Assembly (NCBI GenBank): GCA_036873755.1
Contig: JAVTVY010017376.1
Location: 1-64,000, forward strand
DNA: 64,000 bases
Source of the DNA: Hanleya hanleyi
Lineage: Eukaryota; Mollusca; Polyplacophora; Lepidopleurida; Hanleyidae
Direction: 5' to 3'
This document shows, piece after piece, positions 33,046 to 43,540 of the stretch (positions are counted from its first letter, which is position 1; each line of letters starts with the position of its first letter). The notes under the pieces are model-generated. The model did no database searches. It saw only the letters and a list, made by a program, of their open reading frames with translations, and was not told where the DNA came from. A program made the translations under genes and the position numbers.

Positions 33046-34272
33046 TTACGTGTCCAGATACAAAGCATTTGTATATATATGTGATGATAAATTTTTCCTG
33101 TATTTTATTCTGAATGTATGTATTGTTTTTGATTCATTCCAAAGTTTACTTGCCGAATATTTAAATGTCCGTTTTCCTTTTTCATTGTTAGTTTTGTGGA
33201 GATACAAATCATTTGTACTGGCACTTCTTGTGGCTCTAGCATGAACACATTGTACTGGGTTTACCAGTTCTTGCCTGTAGTCAGGGGTGTATCCATTTAA
33301 TATGTCCCAAATATAACAACACTTGGCAAACTTTATTCGCTCATCAAATGGAATCCAATTTAAGCGTTTGAATAATTCAACTGAGCTTATGTCTGTGGAG
33401 CATTTAATATCTGGTATTGTCCTTATGGATCCGGATTTGTTGATATTTGGCACAATCGCCCCAAATTATTTTACAGTAGTCGATCAGTGGCTGCACCAGA
33501 CTATTATAATATGCTACACGTGCTGTTACAGGTAGCAAAAATTATTTTTTTTTCATTAGAAATAATTTACTTTTCAGCTTTTTACAAAGTTGATTAACAT
33601 GGTTATTCCAGTTTAAATTGCTATCAAAATGAACCCCAAGCAGTTTGTGAGATTCGACCTGGGTCACTGGAACATTGTCAATTTTGATAACGAAAAATTC
33701 TTTGTTGTGTTTATATTTGGTACTACTAGCCAGTAGCATGCATTCAGTTTTTTGAGAGTTCAATACCATTTTGTTCTCCCGGACCCTGCTCGATACAGGT
33801 ATCACTGCTGAATTTAAATTGTTACACAAACCAGCGACATCTTTATCCGACACAGTCATCAGCGTACATTTCAAATTCGCTATGGCTTAGAACAAGGTAG
33901 TTTATATGAATAATAAAAAGAAGGGGTCCCAGAATAGAACCTTGCGGGACTCCAACTTCTATCCGCTTTTGGCTGGATATGAATCCTTCATATGGAGCAC
34001 ACTTGACTCCTACGATGAAAGTATGATTTGAACTAGCTAAGGCTTATACCATGTACTCCATAGATTTTCAGTTTCTGGAGGATGAGTTCATGGTCAACAA
34101 GATAAAAAGCTTTCTTTAAATCAATAAGTATAGCCCCACAGAGATTACCTTTATCAATGTTCTCAATGAAAAAATCCGACATTTTTGTCAGGACTGATTG
34201 AGTTGAGTGGTATTTCCTAAAGCCGGACTGCTTTTCGAGAAGGAGTTGATTTGAGATCAAATATTGATACAA
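33046..34272 (-). pseudogene. Non-LTR RT remnant
   Basis: Three open pieces (34272-34033, 33874-33542, 33453-33046) carry successive parts of one RT protein. Between the first two, frames with VGVPQGSILGPLLF and FEMYADD can be read, so catalytic YADD is present. A deletion or frameshift at about 33540-33455 removes the thumb region. Not functional. Confidence 0.75.
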
Positions 34273-34294
34273 GTACCGAGAAACCTCAATTCGC

Positions 34295-34700
34295 CAGACA
34301 TTCCAGCAAATCTCAAAAGGAAAGTCGTCATAGTCTCGGCATACAAAGCTCCAAAAATATAATATTCATATGTAAATATCACTAGTACCAAGTGCTGGCT
34401 AAGGACTGGAGTAGAAACACACCATTATTGAATACGTCTGCTTACTTCCAAACTACTTTTACTCTGGAACGAACACAAAACGTTTATCAAGGAAAGAGGC
34501 ATTTGTCTCTCAACCGCGTATAGTGTACTGGACCCAAAACTATATACAAATCTAGGTTCGTATCTGGTTCTAGAAGCTGCAAAACTAGGCTTCTTTCAGC
34601 TCTGTTTACAAGGGCAGTTGAGGAGGTAAAATCATTTTCGGAAAGGTATTGAGTCACTATTTCTAAAGGTCCAGGACTAGACGGAATTAGAGTTCAGGTG
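34295..34700 (+). pseudogene. Penelope-like fragment, decayed
   Basis: Recognisable in broken frames: RNLNSPDIPANL-like start, VIVSAYKAP, then YSVLDPKLYTN, SYLVLEAAKLGFFQ and the DNA GTTGAGGAGGTAAAATCATTTTCGGAAAGGTATTG, matching the finger region of copies 2 and 3. It abuts the LINE at 34290. Confidence 0.55.
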
Positions 34701-34704
34701 TATT

Positions 34705-35515
34705 GTCAATTTGGTCTCTGCGATTTTATTTAATTTTGAGGCTCATCGTTGAAGTTGTTCCAGATTTCTTGTGTAATATATTTAGCGAACTTTTTTTGGT
34801 ATCTGTACGTGGGGAAATTTTGAGTTGATCCCTCCGATTTTCGCTGTTCGCTGTATTTTGTTCTTGTCTCGTCCAGTTAGGCTGTGTCAGTTCTAACATA
34901 ATGTCAGCAACAAAAAATATCCATAAAACAATACATTATTATCCTCTTCATTATTATCAATTGTTTAAATATAATATATATATAATTTCTGTTTCTGAAA
35001 GTCTTTTTCCTCTTCACTGTCTAATCGAAATGGGTGAAGTTATCTGCCCTTGATAATTTCATTGAACACCGTCTTAAAACAACAACAACAAAACATGGCT
35101 GAACACAAATGCAAAAATTAGGTGGATTTGTTCATGTTAAGCTAGAACTGTGGAGGTTTGAAGAACTGTATTGCAGATGGTGATGAGTGCAGCTAGTGAT
35201 ATGGTATGTTATAAATAGAACTATAATTTTTCTTTTTTTCTTAACTTAATAAGCAAAGAACTGAACTGAACAGTGAGACTTTTGTGATGTGTACCCACCT
35301 TGAGAATCAGCTATTATTATCAACAAGTTTCCCCTGACATACTTGACATATTAAAAAATTGACATTGGCCTCAATAAATATCGCTATATGGACTGGTTGT
35401 AATAATGTACTTCACATTATAATTGCATTCAAATTTAATGCGTCATAAATGGCTTTCACAAATAAATATCCATATCTCTGTCTCAATATAACAATTTTGG
35501 AAATATTTAAGTAAA
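34705..35515. other. Unassigned sequence
   Basis: No gene or known repeat. It lies immediately upstream of the next LINE; I looked for an endonuclease domain here and found none. Confidence 0.3.
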
Positions 35516-35519
35516 CAAA

Positions 35520-37808
35520 ATAGTAACAGAAGCTCAACAATAACCGCAGATGCTTTTTATAATCATTTCAAACACTTGCATCACGAGTTAATGACATAGA
35601 TAGAATAGATGAGAGTATACCAGTAGATCAAATCAGTAACGAAGACTATGAAAATCCGATTACGGCTGATGAGATAGAGTGTGTTATAAAATCTTTGAAA
35701 AGTAATAAATCACACGGGATTGATTTTATGCTGAACGAATTTTTTGAAGCCGGGCATTGTGTCCTATTACCTGTACTTGTTAAATTATTCAATGCAATCT
35801 TCGAGTCTGGGTATTTTCCAGAATCATGGAGCGTCGGTCTCATTATGCCAATATTGAAAAAGGGTGATAGCAGTAATGTAAATAATTATCGTGGTGTTAC
35901 ACTAACAAGTTGTCTTGCAAAGGTGTTTACTGGTGTATTAAATCAACGAGTACTAAATTGGGCAAATTCAAATAAAATAATCCCCGATGCGCAGTTTGGG
36001 TTTAGTAAAGGGTTAGGTACTACGGATGCTATTTTTTCTCTGTATAGTTTAATCACCAAACAGCTGACTGAAAACAAAAAACTATATTGTGTTTTCGTAG
36101 ATTTTAAAAAAGCATTTGATAGCATCAACCGAAATTTTCTCTGGTACAAATTATCGAAATATGGAACTGGTGGTAAAATAGTGAAAATAATCAAGTCTCT
36201 TTATTCATCTGTCCGATCGTGTGTTTATCACTGTGGAATGAAAACGGATTACTTCCCCTTACATTGTGGTGTAATGCAGGGAGAAGTCTTGTCACCGATA
36301 TTATTTTCTATGTATATAGCTGATTTAGAAGATAAATTGTCCCACGTCGGTGATACTATTAAACTTGATGACTTAGCTATGTATCTATTATTATATGCAG
36401 ACGACCTGGCTATTTTCTCTGAGACAATAGAAGGTCTCCAAGCAAAATTAGATGTATTGTATGAGTATTGTGACCAATGGCAGCTGACAGTAAATATCGA
36501 TAAGACAAGGGTTATGATATTTCGAAAAGGGGGCCGAGTTAACCTTTTCGAAAAGTGGTCATATGCTGGAGCTGATTTAGAGGTTGTAAACTCCTTCGTA
36601 TATTTAGGGGTTGTATTTAGTTTCAATGGAAACTTTGTTTCTACTCAGCAAACTTTAGCCGATAAAGGGTTAAAGGCTCTAAATTGTTTAGCTAGTAGGA
36701 CTAGGGGGCTTAGTATAGATATCAATATAATGTGTGAACTTTTGGATACCATCGTTTGTTCTGTAATGAATTATGCTTGCGAAATCTGGGGTTTTCACAA
36801 TGCACCCGCTGTAGAGAGAGTCCATCGAAAGTTCTGTAAGAAAATACTTAATGTTAATATGTCTACACCTAACGCTGTGGTGTATGGTGAATTTGGCCGG
36901 TATCCGTTGCGGTGTGCCAGGTTAATCCGGATTGTCAAATATTGGTTCAAATTGTTTTATACCCAAAACAGTATACTAAAGGCCTGCTATAACCATTTAA
37001 AAACTCAAGCTGAAAACGGAGCAACTAATTGGGTATCCCGATTAAAATTTATTCTGGGTTCAAACGGATTTGCCGATGTGTGGTTATCACCTACTTCAGT
37101 TAATGAAAGGTTGTTTTTGGTAGCTTTCAAAGAAAGAATACATGACAATTTTATAGCAACGTGGCATGGCGACTTGGATTCGCCAAGATTGTTAGTTTAT
37201 AAATATCTAAAGTCCAACTTCAGTTTTGAACCCTATTTGCTGAAAGTCCGTAATATCCGGCACTGCACGGCCTTAACCAGACTGCGCACATCAGCACATA
37301 GATTACGAATAGAGGTCGGCAGACATGGAAGTAATAGTATCCCGAGAGAAGCAAGGTTATGTATGTGTTGCGATTATAATACCATGGAAAATGAATACCA
37401 TTTTTTACTTATTTGTCCTTTGTATTCTGATGTAAGAAAGAAGTTGATTAGCGGTTACTTTTGGAAAAAACCTAGTGTTTTTAAGGCGATTGAGTTGCTA
37501 TCTTCTAGTTCACAAGGCGTCTTGAGAAGATTAGGAAAATATGTTTTCGAATGCTTAAATTTGAGAGGTGAATACCTTCGTTAGTTTACCCTCAGCAGAA
37601 TGTAATTTTTCTTTTTTACCCGCCAACAGCAATCATTTATGATCAGAGAGTAAATACGAAATATTCTGGTTAGTGTGAGGCTAGTATTAAATCAAGATCA
37701 AGATGAATTCTCCAGTGGTGTCTACTATATATGTATGTAACTGATATATGATGAGGGGCAGTAATGCCCAAGTCAATAAACGAAATTGAAATTGAAATTG
37801 AAATTGAA
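35520..37808 (+). mobile_element. 5'-truncated non-LTR retrotransposon with long RT frame
   Basis: Contains a ~630-codon RT frame and a 3' UTR ending in four to five GAAATT units at 37780-37808, a tail typical of non-LTR elements. The upstream endonuclease is missing, and a frameshift at about 35578 separates the first readable residues (ITADAFYNHF) from the main frame. Otherwise well preserved, so it is much younger than the two other LINEs. Confidence 0.85.
35695..37584 (+). CDS. Non-LTR reverse transcriptase, C-terminal 630 residues
   Basis: The frame is open without interruption from about 35562 to the TAG at 37582-37584. Visible RT motifs: YRGVTLTSCLAKVF, FGFSKGLGTTDAIF, VFVDFKKAFDSI (motif A), MQGEVLSPILFSMY (motif B), LLYADDLAIFS (motif C, catalytic YADD) and NIDKTRVMIF (motif D). 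A thumb region follows, then a C-terminal C-x2-C...H-x4-C knuckle (CMCC...EYHFLLICP), as found in many LINE ORF2 proteins. The start used here is only the first upstream-type codon; the true ORF2 would begin much earlier with an endonuclease that has been lost. No RNase H seen. Confidence 0.85.
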   Translation: MKSNKSHGIDFMLNEFFEAGHCVLLPVLVKLFNAIFESGYFPESWSVGLIMPILKKGDSSNVNNYRGVTLTSCLAKVFTGVLNQRVLNWANSNKIIPDAQFGFSKGLGTTDAIFSLYSLITKQLTENKKLYCVFVDFKKAFDSINRNFLWYKLSKYGTGGKIVKIIKSLYSSVRSCVYHCGMKTDYFPLHCGVMQGEVLSPILFSMYIADLEDKLSHVGDTIKLDDLAMYLLLYADDLAIFSETIEGLQAKLDVLYEYCDQWQLTVNIDKTRVMIFRKGGRVNLFEKWSYAGADLEVVNSFVYLGVVFSFNGNFVSTQQTLADKGLKALNCLASRTRGLSIDINIMCELLDTIVCSVMNYACEIWGFHNAPAVERVHRKFCKKILNVNMSTPNAVVYGEFGRYPLRCARLIRIVKYWFKLFYTQNSILKACYNHLKTQAENGATNWVSRLKFILGSNGFADVWLSPTSVNERLFLVAFKERIHDNFIATWHGDLDSPRLLVYKYLKSNFSFEPYLLKVRNIRHCTALTRLRTSAHRLRIEVGRHGSNSIPREARLCMCCDYNTMENEYHFLLICPLYSDVRKKLISGYFWKKPSVFKAIELLSSSSQGVLRRLGKYVFECLNLRGEYLR

Positions 37809-37910
37809 TATCACGTTCAGATCTACTTAGGTTCATCAAGGCAGTGTGGATTGCCATTGTCATGATTGTGTGAATTGTCAGCTTGGGAATCCGAGGCTTG
37901 AGGACCTCAT

Positions 37911-39244
37911 ATGAAGATTGGCATGCACTCCTGGAGGAAATTCCATGAAGGTGAGATATTTTTATCACAAAACTGCTTGTATACTTCCTGTTCATGTATA
38001 AACAGTGAGATTTAATTGGTTGGGGGGATGGAAGCTCTAAATAAATTATCTTTCTTGTCTTGAACTGTTTATTGATTTATAAAATTTATTGATTTTTGTT
38101 CCTTCCAGAATATTAGAGAATATTTCCATACCAAATGTTTGACAAAATGGTAAAGAAATATGTTTTAAAATATATTGATAATAAAATGTTAGCATAAGCT
38201 ATTTTTGCTGTGATCAGAAAAAGTATAATCAGTTATGGTTAGACTTTCCATCATTATAACAGGCTATATTATCCTTGTCTATTGATTGCACTATTCATTA
38301 CCAAAGCTGAGGATCTTTCGCACACTTCAATTGTACATTTCTACCCACATCCTGAGAAATGAGAACATTTCATTTCATACATATATTTTATTTCAAAAAT
38401 TCAAGAATACAATTTGTAGTTAATAAGCATTTATTTGTTATTTGAAAACCTGAATGGAGATTTAGTTGAACCAGAAATTAACAAAGACAAATTATAAAAA
38501 TTCATATGATTGTTTCACTTCAATTCTAATGGCTTCTTACATTGTATACTTTCATATTCCAGCATGCAACTGCTACAAGGAACTCGGCTCACTTCAAGCA
38601 GCCACTCGACTGACAGGAACTTTAATGAGCACACCTAAGGTATGGTTGATATCTTCGTTGTATAAGCTTATATTGTTTAGAACCCCTTGTTGTATATCAT
38701 GGAGTACTAAAGAAAGGATAATAGACATCTTCATCAATCTTTTGTAAATCGTACGGATGTGTTCCATTCTTTACCCTTGATGGTAGTCAACTTATTCAAT
38801 CATCCCGAGTGTATTAAAAAAAAGAACTGGGTTGCATGTCATACGGAACCATATATACAACCGATCAGGTTATATATATGCATGTATTTTTCGCAACAGG
38901 CCAAGAAGTCCACAATTCAGACTGGTGGGTTCCAGCAAAGGTTGGATTACAGGCCAATCATACAAAGGTATTAATTGACTAAGAATGTAGTTAATTGATG
39001 AGAGTTAATTGAGCTTAAACTTCATTAATTTTAAAAATAATTTGGATTGAATTTGTGAAGTATTCTAATTGCTAAGAAATAAAAGAACTGATCTTTGTAC
39101 GGAAAATTTTCAATCTAGCCCCATTCATGGATTGTCATTATTTCTCACAGTGGCTAACTGCAAATTATTTCATTCTCTTCCAGACGACTGCCAGAAGAAC
39201 ATTCCCGGTTCCGAGAAGGCAATTCGGGATGCCACGAAAACTAA
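37911..39244 (+). CDS. Four-exon small host gene (81 residues), function unknown
   Basis: Exons 37911-37950, 38563-38639, 38900-38967 and 39184-39244 join in one open frame of 81 codons plus TAA. Donors are GAAG|GTGAGA, TAAG|GTATGG and AAAG|GTATTA; acceptors are TTCATATTCCAG, TTTTTCGCAACAG and CATTCTCTTCCAG. The phases (1, 0, 2) fit at every junction. The product begins MKIGMHSWRKFHE, continues CNCYKELGSLQAATRLTG and KSTIQTGGFQQRLDYRPIIQ and ends GNSGCHEN. An in-frame TGA lies upstream of the ATG, and AATAAA follows at 39345. I recognise no family. Exon 4 is open in another frame for ~45 codons, so a different reading or pseudogene is possible. Confidence 0.5.
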
Positions 39245-39344
39245 ACTGACTGGCGAGCAGAAGCTCTACAGGAAACTGATGAAGATTATGATACTCTGTT
39301 CGCGTTCCTCCGTGAATATCTATCTTTATAGTGCACATGTATAT

Positions 39345-39350
39345 AATAAA
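39345..39350 (+). terminator. Poly(A) signal AATAAA
   Basis: AATAAA lies about 100 nt after the stop of the four-exon gene, followed by a TG/T-rich stretch (TTTGTTTGTTCTTTTTG) typical of cleavage-site downstream elements. Confidence 0.5.
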
Positions 39351-39496
39351 GAAAATATTTATTATATTTATTTGTTTGTTCTTTTTGTTTCCATGCATTA
39401 GTAAATTCATCAGAATATCTTTCCCTGTAACATATCTGTGCTACATCCAAAACAAGCAACGTTTACGCTAATACATTTTTTTTATGATTTTACCTT

Positions 39497-39655
39497 ATAG
39501 CATCCTGTTAAAAAATCTTATAGGATTTTGGGCCAAAATCTTATAGGAACCTATAATATTTTAATCTTATAGGAACTTATTAAAAAATCCTATAGGATTT
39601 AACCTTATAGGATCCTATTAAAAAATCTTATAGGATCCTATAAGAGTTTTTGTAA
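39497..39655. repeat. Cluster of short palindromes around TATAGGATCCTATA
   Basis: Five or more units of about 20-30 bp combine CTTATAGGATCCTAT and AAAAAATC in both orientations, so almost every part can pair with another. No coding or known family. Confidence 0.7.
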
Positions 39656-39697
39656 GAGATGTAGGTGTATATTGAAAACCCAAAATGTCTCACGGAA

Positions 39698-39850
39698 GAG
39701 AGAGAGGGAGAGAGAGAGAGAGAAAATGATTTAACGTCGCGTTTAGCAACATTTCAGCTATATAGCGACAATCAAACAAACTTCTAAGTATTTCAATAAA
39801 AACAAGTTCACAACCCAGCAATTCAGAAGTAATCAACACAACACACCATA
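39698..39850 (+). repeat. (GA)n plus dispersed repeat with TTTAACGTCGCGTTTAGCAA
   Basis: A (GA)n run at 39698-39724 is followed by AAATGATTTAACGTCGCGTTTAGCAACATTTCAGC. A related block (GGATTCAACGTGGTTTTCAGCAATTCAG) follows a GAGTGAGTGAG run at 51687. I recall similar units from gastropod genomes, but the name is not certain. Confidence 0.4.
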
Positions 39851-39989
39851 CATTGAAACGTATGCAACAAACCGATTTCTTGCAAACAACCTGAAATACA
39901 GTCTTCGTTTACCAGATAAAAAGATGTTCTAAGATAGCTGCTTGATCAAAAGGACCTCTTGCAATCTTAAAATCTGTACAGCTAAATCT

Positions 39990-41560
39990 AATAATGGAGC
40001 TTTGGCTGAAAATCGAACTTTTACCTGGAAGGTTTTAGTTTCGGAACTAAAGAGGGTAGCAGACACTACTCTATCACCATCGTTAGAAACAGCTGTATAA
40101 ATAGTTCGATGCGATTAGTAATTCTCTCCCGATAGATCAAATTGTGTATATATACCAGATGTCTCGTGTCTATCTTTTTAAATTTCATCATTGTAATATC
40201 TACATCTGGTCTGGCTAACTGCAATGGTGGAACTGCATGGAAAGAGCTTGTTAGGTAAATTTGCATAAGCTTAATACCAGCTGTTACAATGTGCGGTTTC
40301 ATACGAATTCCAAGTGTTGGTATAATTGAGGGTTTCTTCAAATACAAATCTACGTATTGAGGGTTGAAAACACAGTTATCTACAGAATTTGAGCGTTTAG
40401 ATAGCAATTTGGTTATTTATTGCAGTGCTAGTTTAGTTCTTCGAAGTTCTAAATGAGATTCATCTGCTTCGACTTGTAAGCTTTCTTTAGGTGATGTTCT
40501 GAACGCCCCGAGCATGGATAATATGCTCTAGCTTTGCCAAGTTTGACTTGCTTGCACCGTTGCAAACAACAGAGCAATAATCCAGCTTAGAACGAATAAG
40601 TTATCGATATAAATGGAAAAGCGTATGCTGATCTCATCCCCACTTATAGCTGGCAACTGCCTTCAACAAATCCAGAGCTGTTGTGCACTTAGCTTTCAAG
40701 CCATTTATATGCGATAAGGATATTAATCGATGATCAAACAATATTCCTAAGAATTTAACTTCTTTTACTACCTTGATTTCAGTTCCATCTACTGTAAGTA
40801 CTGGATCTTTGTGTTGGAAATACTTTCTACAAAAGTGTATATACAATTTGTCTTTGCTCTGGAAAAATTGAAACCATTTTCTAGACACCATTCCCGAATT
40901 CTGTCTAGACAAAGTGGTAATGTTCTCTCAATATTATGTATACTTTTTTCACTACATGATATGCTGAAATCATCCACAAACAGTTAACAATCAATTGATT
41001 TATTGCAAACTGCAGCTAAGCTGTTGATCTCGATACTTATAGAGTAGTAGACAAAATATTACATTGTGGGACACCTTTATCTTGATCGAAATGAACAGAC
41101 ATGGTTGTACCCAACCGAACTTGGAATTGTCTATCATTCAAAAAGTTGGAGATAAAAATGGATAAACGGCCTGTTAACCCGAAGCTATGAAGGTCTTTTA
41201 ACATCCCGTATTTCCAAGTAGTATCCTAGACTTTTTCTAAATAATAAATAAAAAATAGAAATCAAATGTTCATTTTTTGCGAACGCATTCTTGACATGGG
41301 AATCTAATACAACTGAATGATCAATGATACTTCTGTTTTTACGGAAACCAGCTTGAATATCAGTAAGTCTCTCTTCCCTTTCAAGGTACCAAACAAGGCG
41401 ATCATTTATCATGCGTATCATTGTTTTACAAAAATAGCTAGCCAGTGAAATTGGACGATAATTCTGTATGGTTACGGCCAGGTTTTGGGACTGGTGTAAC
41501 AATGGCTATGATGGTGGACAGTCTTCTGCCACCCAAAGTCTGTTAAAAATGAATAGAGAG
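39990..41560 (-). mobile_element. 5'-truncated non-LTR retrotransposon with RNase H remnant
   Basis: On the minus strand: NYRPISLASYFCKTMIRMIND and QAGFRKNRSIIDHSVVLDSHVK (41502-41185), DDFSISCSEKSIHNIERTLPLCLDRI (around 40960), VKFLGILFDHRLI (40760 region), PPLQLARPDVDITMMKF (40200 region), and an RNase-H-like start (SNDGDRVVSATLFSSETKTF, near 40080-40030). Motif order and the RNase H piece suggest the I group (I/Nimb-like). Much of the palm is deleted and frames are broken. Confidence 0.75.
40634..41502 (-). pseudogene. I-group LINE RT remnant
   Basis: Pieces at 41502-41185, 40977-40789 and 40912-40634 represent RT motif 1-2, the segment after motif C (VDDFSIS, where VDD replaces the usual YADD), and the thumb. 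Between 41180 and 40990 parts of the palm (VPQG region) survive only in decayed form. Not functional. Confidence 0.7.
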
Positions 41561-42032
41561 GATTCTCGTAGACGTTTTAAAAGTCGATAATGAATATTAC
41601 CAGGGCATTACTTTCACGAGAGAAGCACGAAGTTCGTTCATTGAAAATAAAGCATTATAGCATTCACGGTTATTTTCGAAATTTTGAAATTTAGGTACAT
41701 AATTTTCTGACAAAGAGCTTGTGGCAATTGTTTCGCTCAACTTTTTGCAATTTCAACTCTGTCAGAAGGAAAGGATATATACCGTACATCCACATGGAAT
41801 TTATCGTCTCTCTATGCTACAATTACCTTATTGACCGCTTCAGTATCGCGGTTAAAGAAAACTGATCGTCGATATATTAATGCCAGAAGCGATAAGCCAT
41901 TCTTTAGCTCTACTACATACAGGGGGTATCATTCATGGGATGTGTCATTTTCTTGAATTGCTTGAATTTCTCAGTAATAATATCTATGTGAAATCTGGCA
42001 AGACAATATATAAACAGCATAAAGGTATTTTA

Positions 42033-42274
42033 ATAAAGCAGGGTGAGCACTCCGAAGAATGACAAGCAATTCATTGTGACTCAATATTTCGGTATATTTC
42101 TTCATTTTTACAAACATATGTGTTTTTTCGTCACGGATTATTTCAAAACCTTACCTGTATATACACCGTTAGGTCTCTGTAAAATTACTCCTGACGATGG
42201 TTTGAAGAAATAAACCGAAAAATTGAGCCACAATGAATTGCTTGCCATTCTTCGGAGTGCTTACTCTGCTTTAT
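42033..42274. mobile_element. 242-bp mariner-type MITE with TA target duplication
   Basis: ATAAAGCAGGGTGAGCACTC at the left is matched inverted by GAGTGCTTACTCTGCTTTAT at the right. The inverted repeat extends about 60 bp (CGAAGAATGACAAGCAATTC / GAATTGCTTGCCATTCTTCG). TA flanks both ends (42031-42032, 42275-42276), as expected for Tc1/mariner-type transposition. No transposase. Confidence 0.8.
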
Positions 42275-42301
42275 TATGCAAAGCTAGTCAGTGGAAATTC
42301 T

Positions 42302-42860
42302 AATATAGGTATTTCATTGGGTACCAATTGTGCACCCCTTTTGGCTGACTTGTACCTGTTCTTTTATGAATACGACTATATGCAGACGCTTTTCAAATCC
42401 GGTCATTTGAAATCAAATTCCTTCTCTTTCACCAAACGCTCTTGCTGTGGATAAAAATAACTATATAAACGATGCAATGAATCATATATCCACCTTCGCT
42501 GGATTTGAAGGAAACAACAGATTGTCCAAAAGAAACATCACATTTGGACCGATGTCTCCGTAGAACGAAGCGGCTTTACGACAAGAGACATTACAATTTC
42601 GACATCGTAAACTATTCCCTTCTGGACAGTAATATACTAGTGGACCTGCATTTTGAGTATACATCTCTCGCGTAGTAGCATTTGTTAGATCACGAGTAAA
42701 GTTTGACGAGTTTAATGAACGTCAGTAAAAATTATTACAGAAACTCATTAACCAGTGCTATATCACCAACCGCGTCGCTCAATTTGTCAAATTAGTCGAT
42801 ACACATCGCATGCTTATTGCAAAATACGATCGTAGCGTGCCAGATCAATGACCTTACGTT
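42302..42860 (+). pseudogene. Penelope-like RT, motif B to C-terminus, decayed
   Basis: SLGTNCAPLLADLYLFFYEYDYMQTLF is readable, then FTKR is followed directly by the DNA for LLWIK, so the YIDD motif is missing. Beyond it the C-terminal region shows many indels (ATGACCTTACGTTCCATAACTTG at the end). Confidence 0.65.
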
Positions 42861-42864
42861 CCAT

Positions 42865-43235
42865 AACTTGTGTAATTCCGCTCATCCCGGGGTTAGCGGT
42901 CGTATGAACTCCTGTACTTCAATATCTTCATGGTATTCATTTGGACAGACACAATCAAAGCGTGACTGAGAAACATAACTCTCAAGATAACGAAAATCAT
43001 CGGCATTAGGAATACTGATCAGCGATACGGAGTTGAATTCTTTGGAACATCAAGTTGTCTTGCTAGCATTATTTGAAACTGTTGACTGCTTCTCTCTCGG
43101 CGGAATGCAGCCTATGTTTATGTTTGCTATGAATGTGTTTTTGTTTATTTGATGTTAATACTGTTATATGAATTAAGGATGCGAAAAAATTTTAATACTC
43201 AACGACCGAATATTGAATGACGGACTAGACGTTTG
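42865..43235 (+). repeat. A unit, diverged
   Basis: From TAATTCCGCTCATCCCGGGG to GACGGACTAGACGTTTGTA. The motif stem is CAGACAC/GTGACTG (one mismatch). The internal peptide frame is broken. Confidence 0.7.
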
Positions 43236-43540
43236 TATTGTATATAGAAATAACGGGTAAAAGATGCCTTTCGCTCGAACTAGATTGTGTCATTGTTGAC
43301 GGGAAGAGATGTCATAATCTATTTCCTACATTAACTGAGATCGAATCCCAAGTCGGCTATACAGATCTATATATTATGGTTTGCACGATGAAATACTATA
43401 CTAGCGATCTACGACCGAACAATAACAATATTCGCTGCTTCCGTGTCATATTAATAGCGAATCACCTGATCGTCCCGCTAGTAGTCGCTGTTCATTATGC
43501 TGTACATAAAAGGTATGGCCCATACTTCGCATCAATGCAA

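Larger units (their letters stand above)
32704..34290 (-). mobile_element. 5'-truncated non-LTR retrotransposon with (TTA)n tail
   Basis: On the minus strand this runs from an RT segment (SGFRKYHSTQSVLTK, then LIDLKKAFYLVDHELIL) through VPQGSILGPLLF and FEMYADD to KLLGVHFDSNLNWNNHV and a C-terminal domain (FKRLNWIPFDERIKFAKC). The 3' end is a short AATAAAGC and (TTA)n run at 32743-32706. Endonuclease and N-terminus are missing and frames are broken near 34030 and 33885. The motifs fit the CR1/Jockey/L2 group; the exact clade is not set. Confidence 0.8.
41755..43240 (+). mobile_element. Penelope-like copy 7, decayed, split by a TA-flanked MITE
   Basis: RT DNA begins near the STWDFSILYTT region (41795), is interrupted at 42032-42276 by a MITE, and resumes through GISLGTNCAPLLADLYLF. 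It then passes the C-terminal part in broken frames to 42865 and an A unit (42865-43235). The catalytic YIDD codons are deleted (see findings). Confidence 0.75.
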
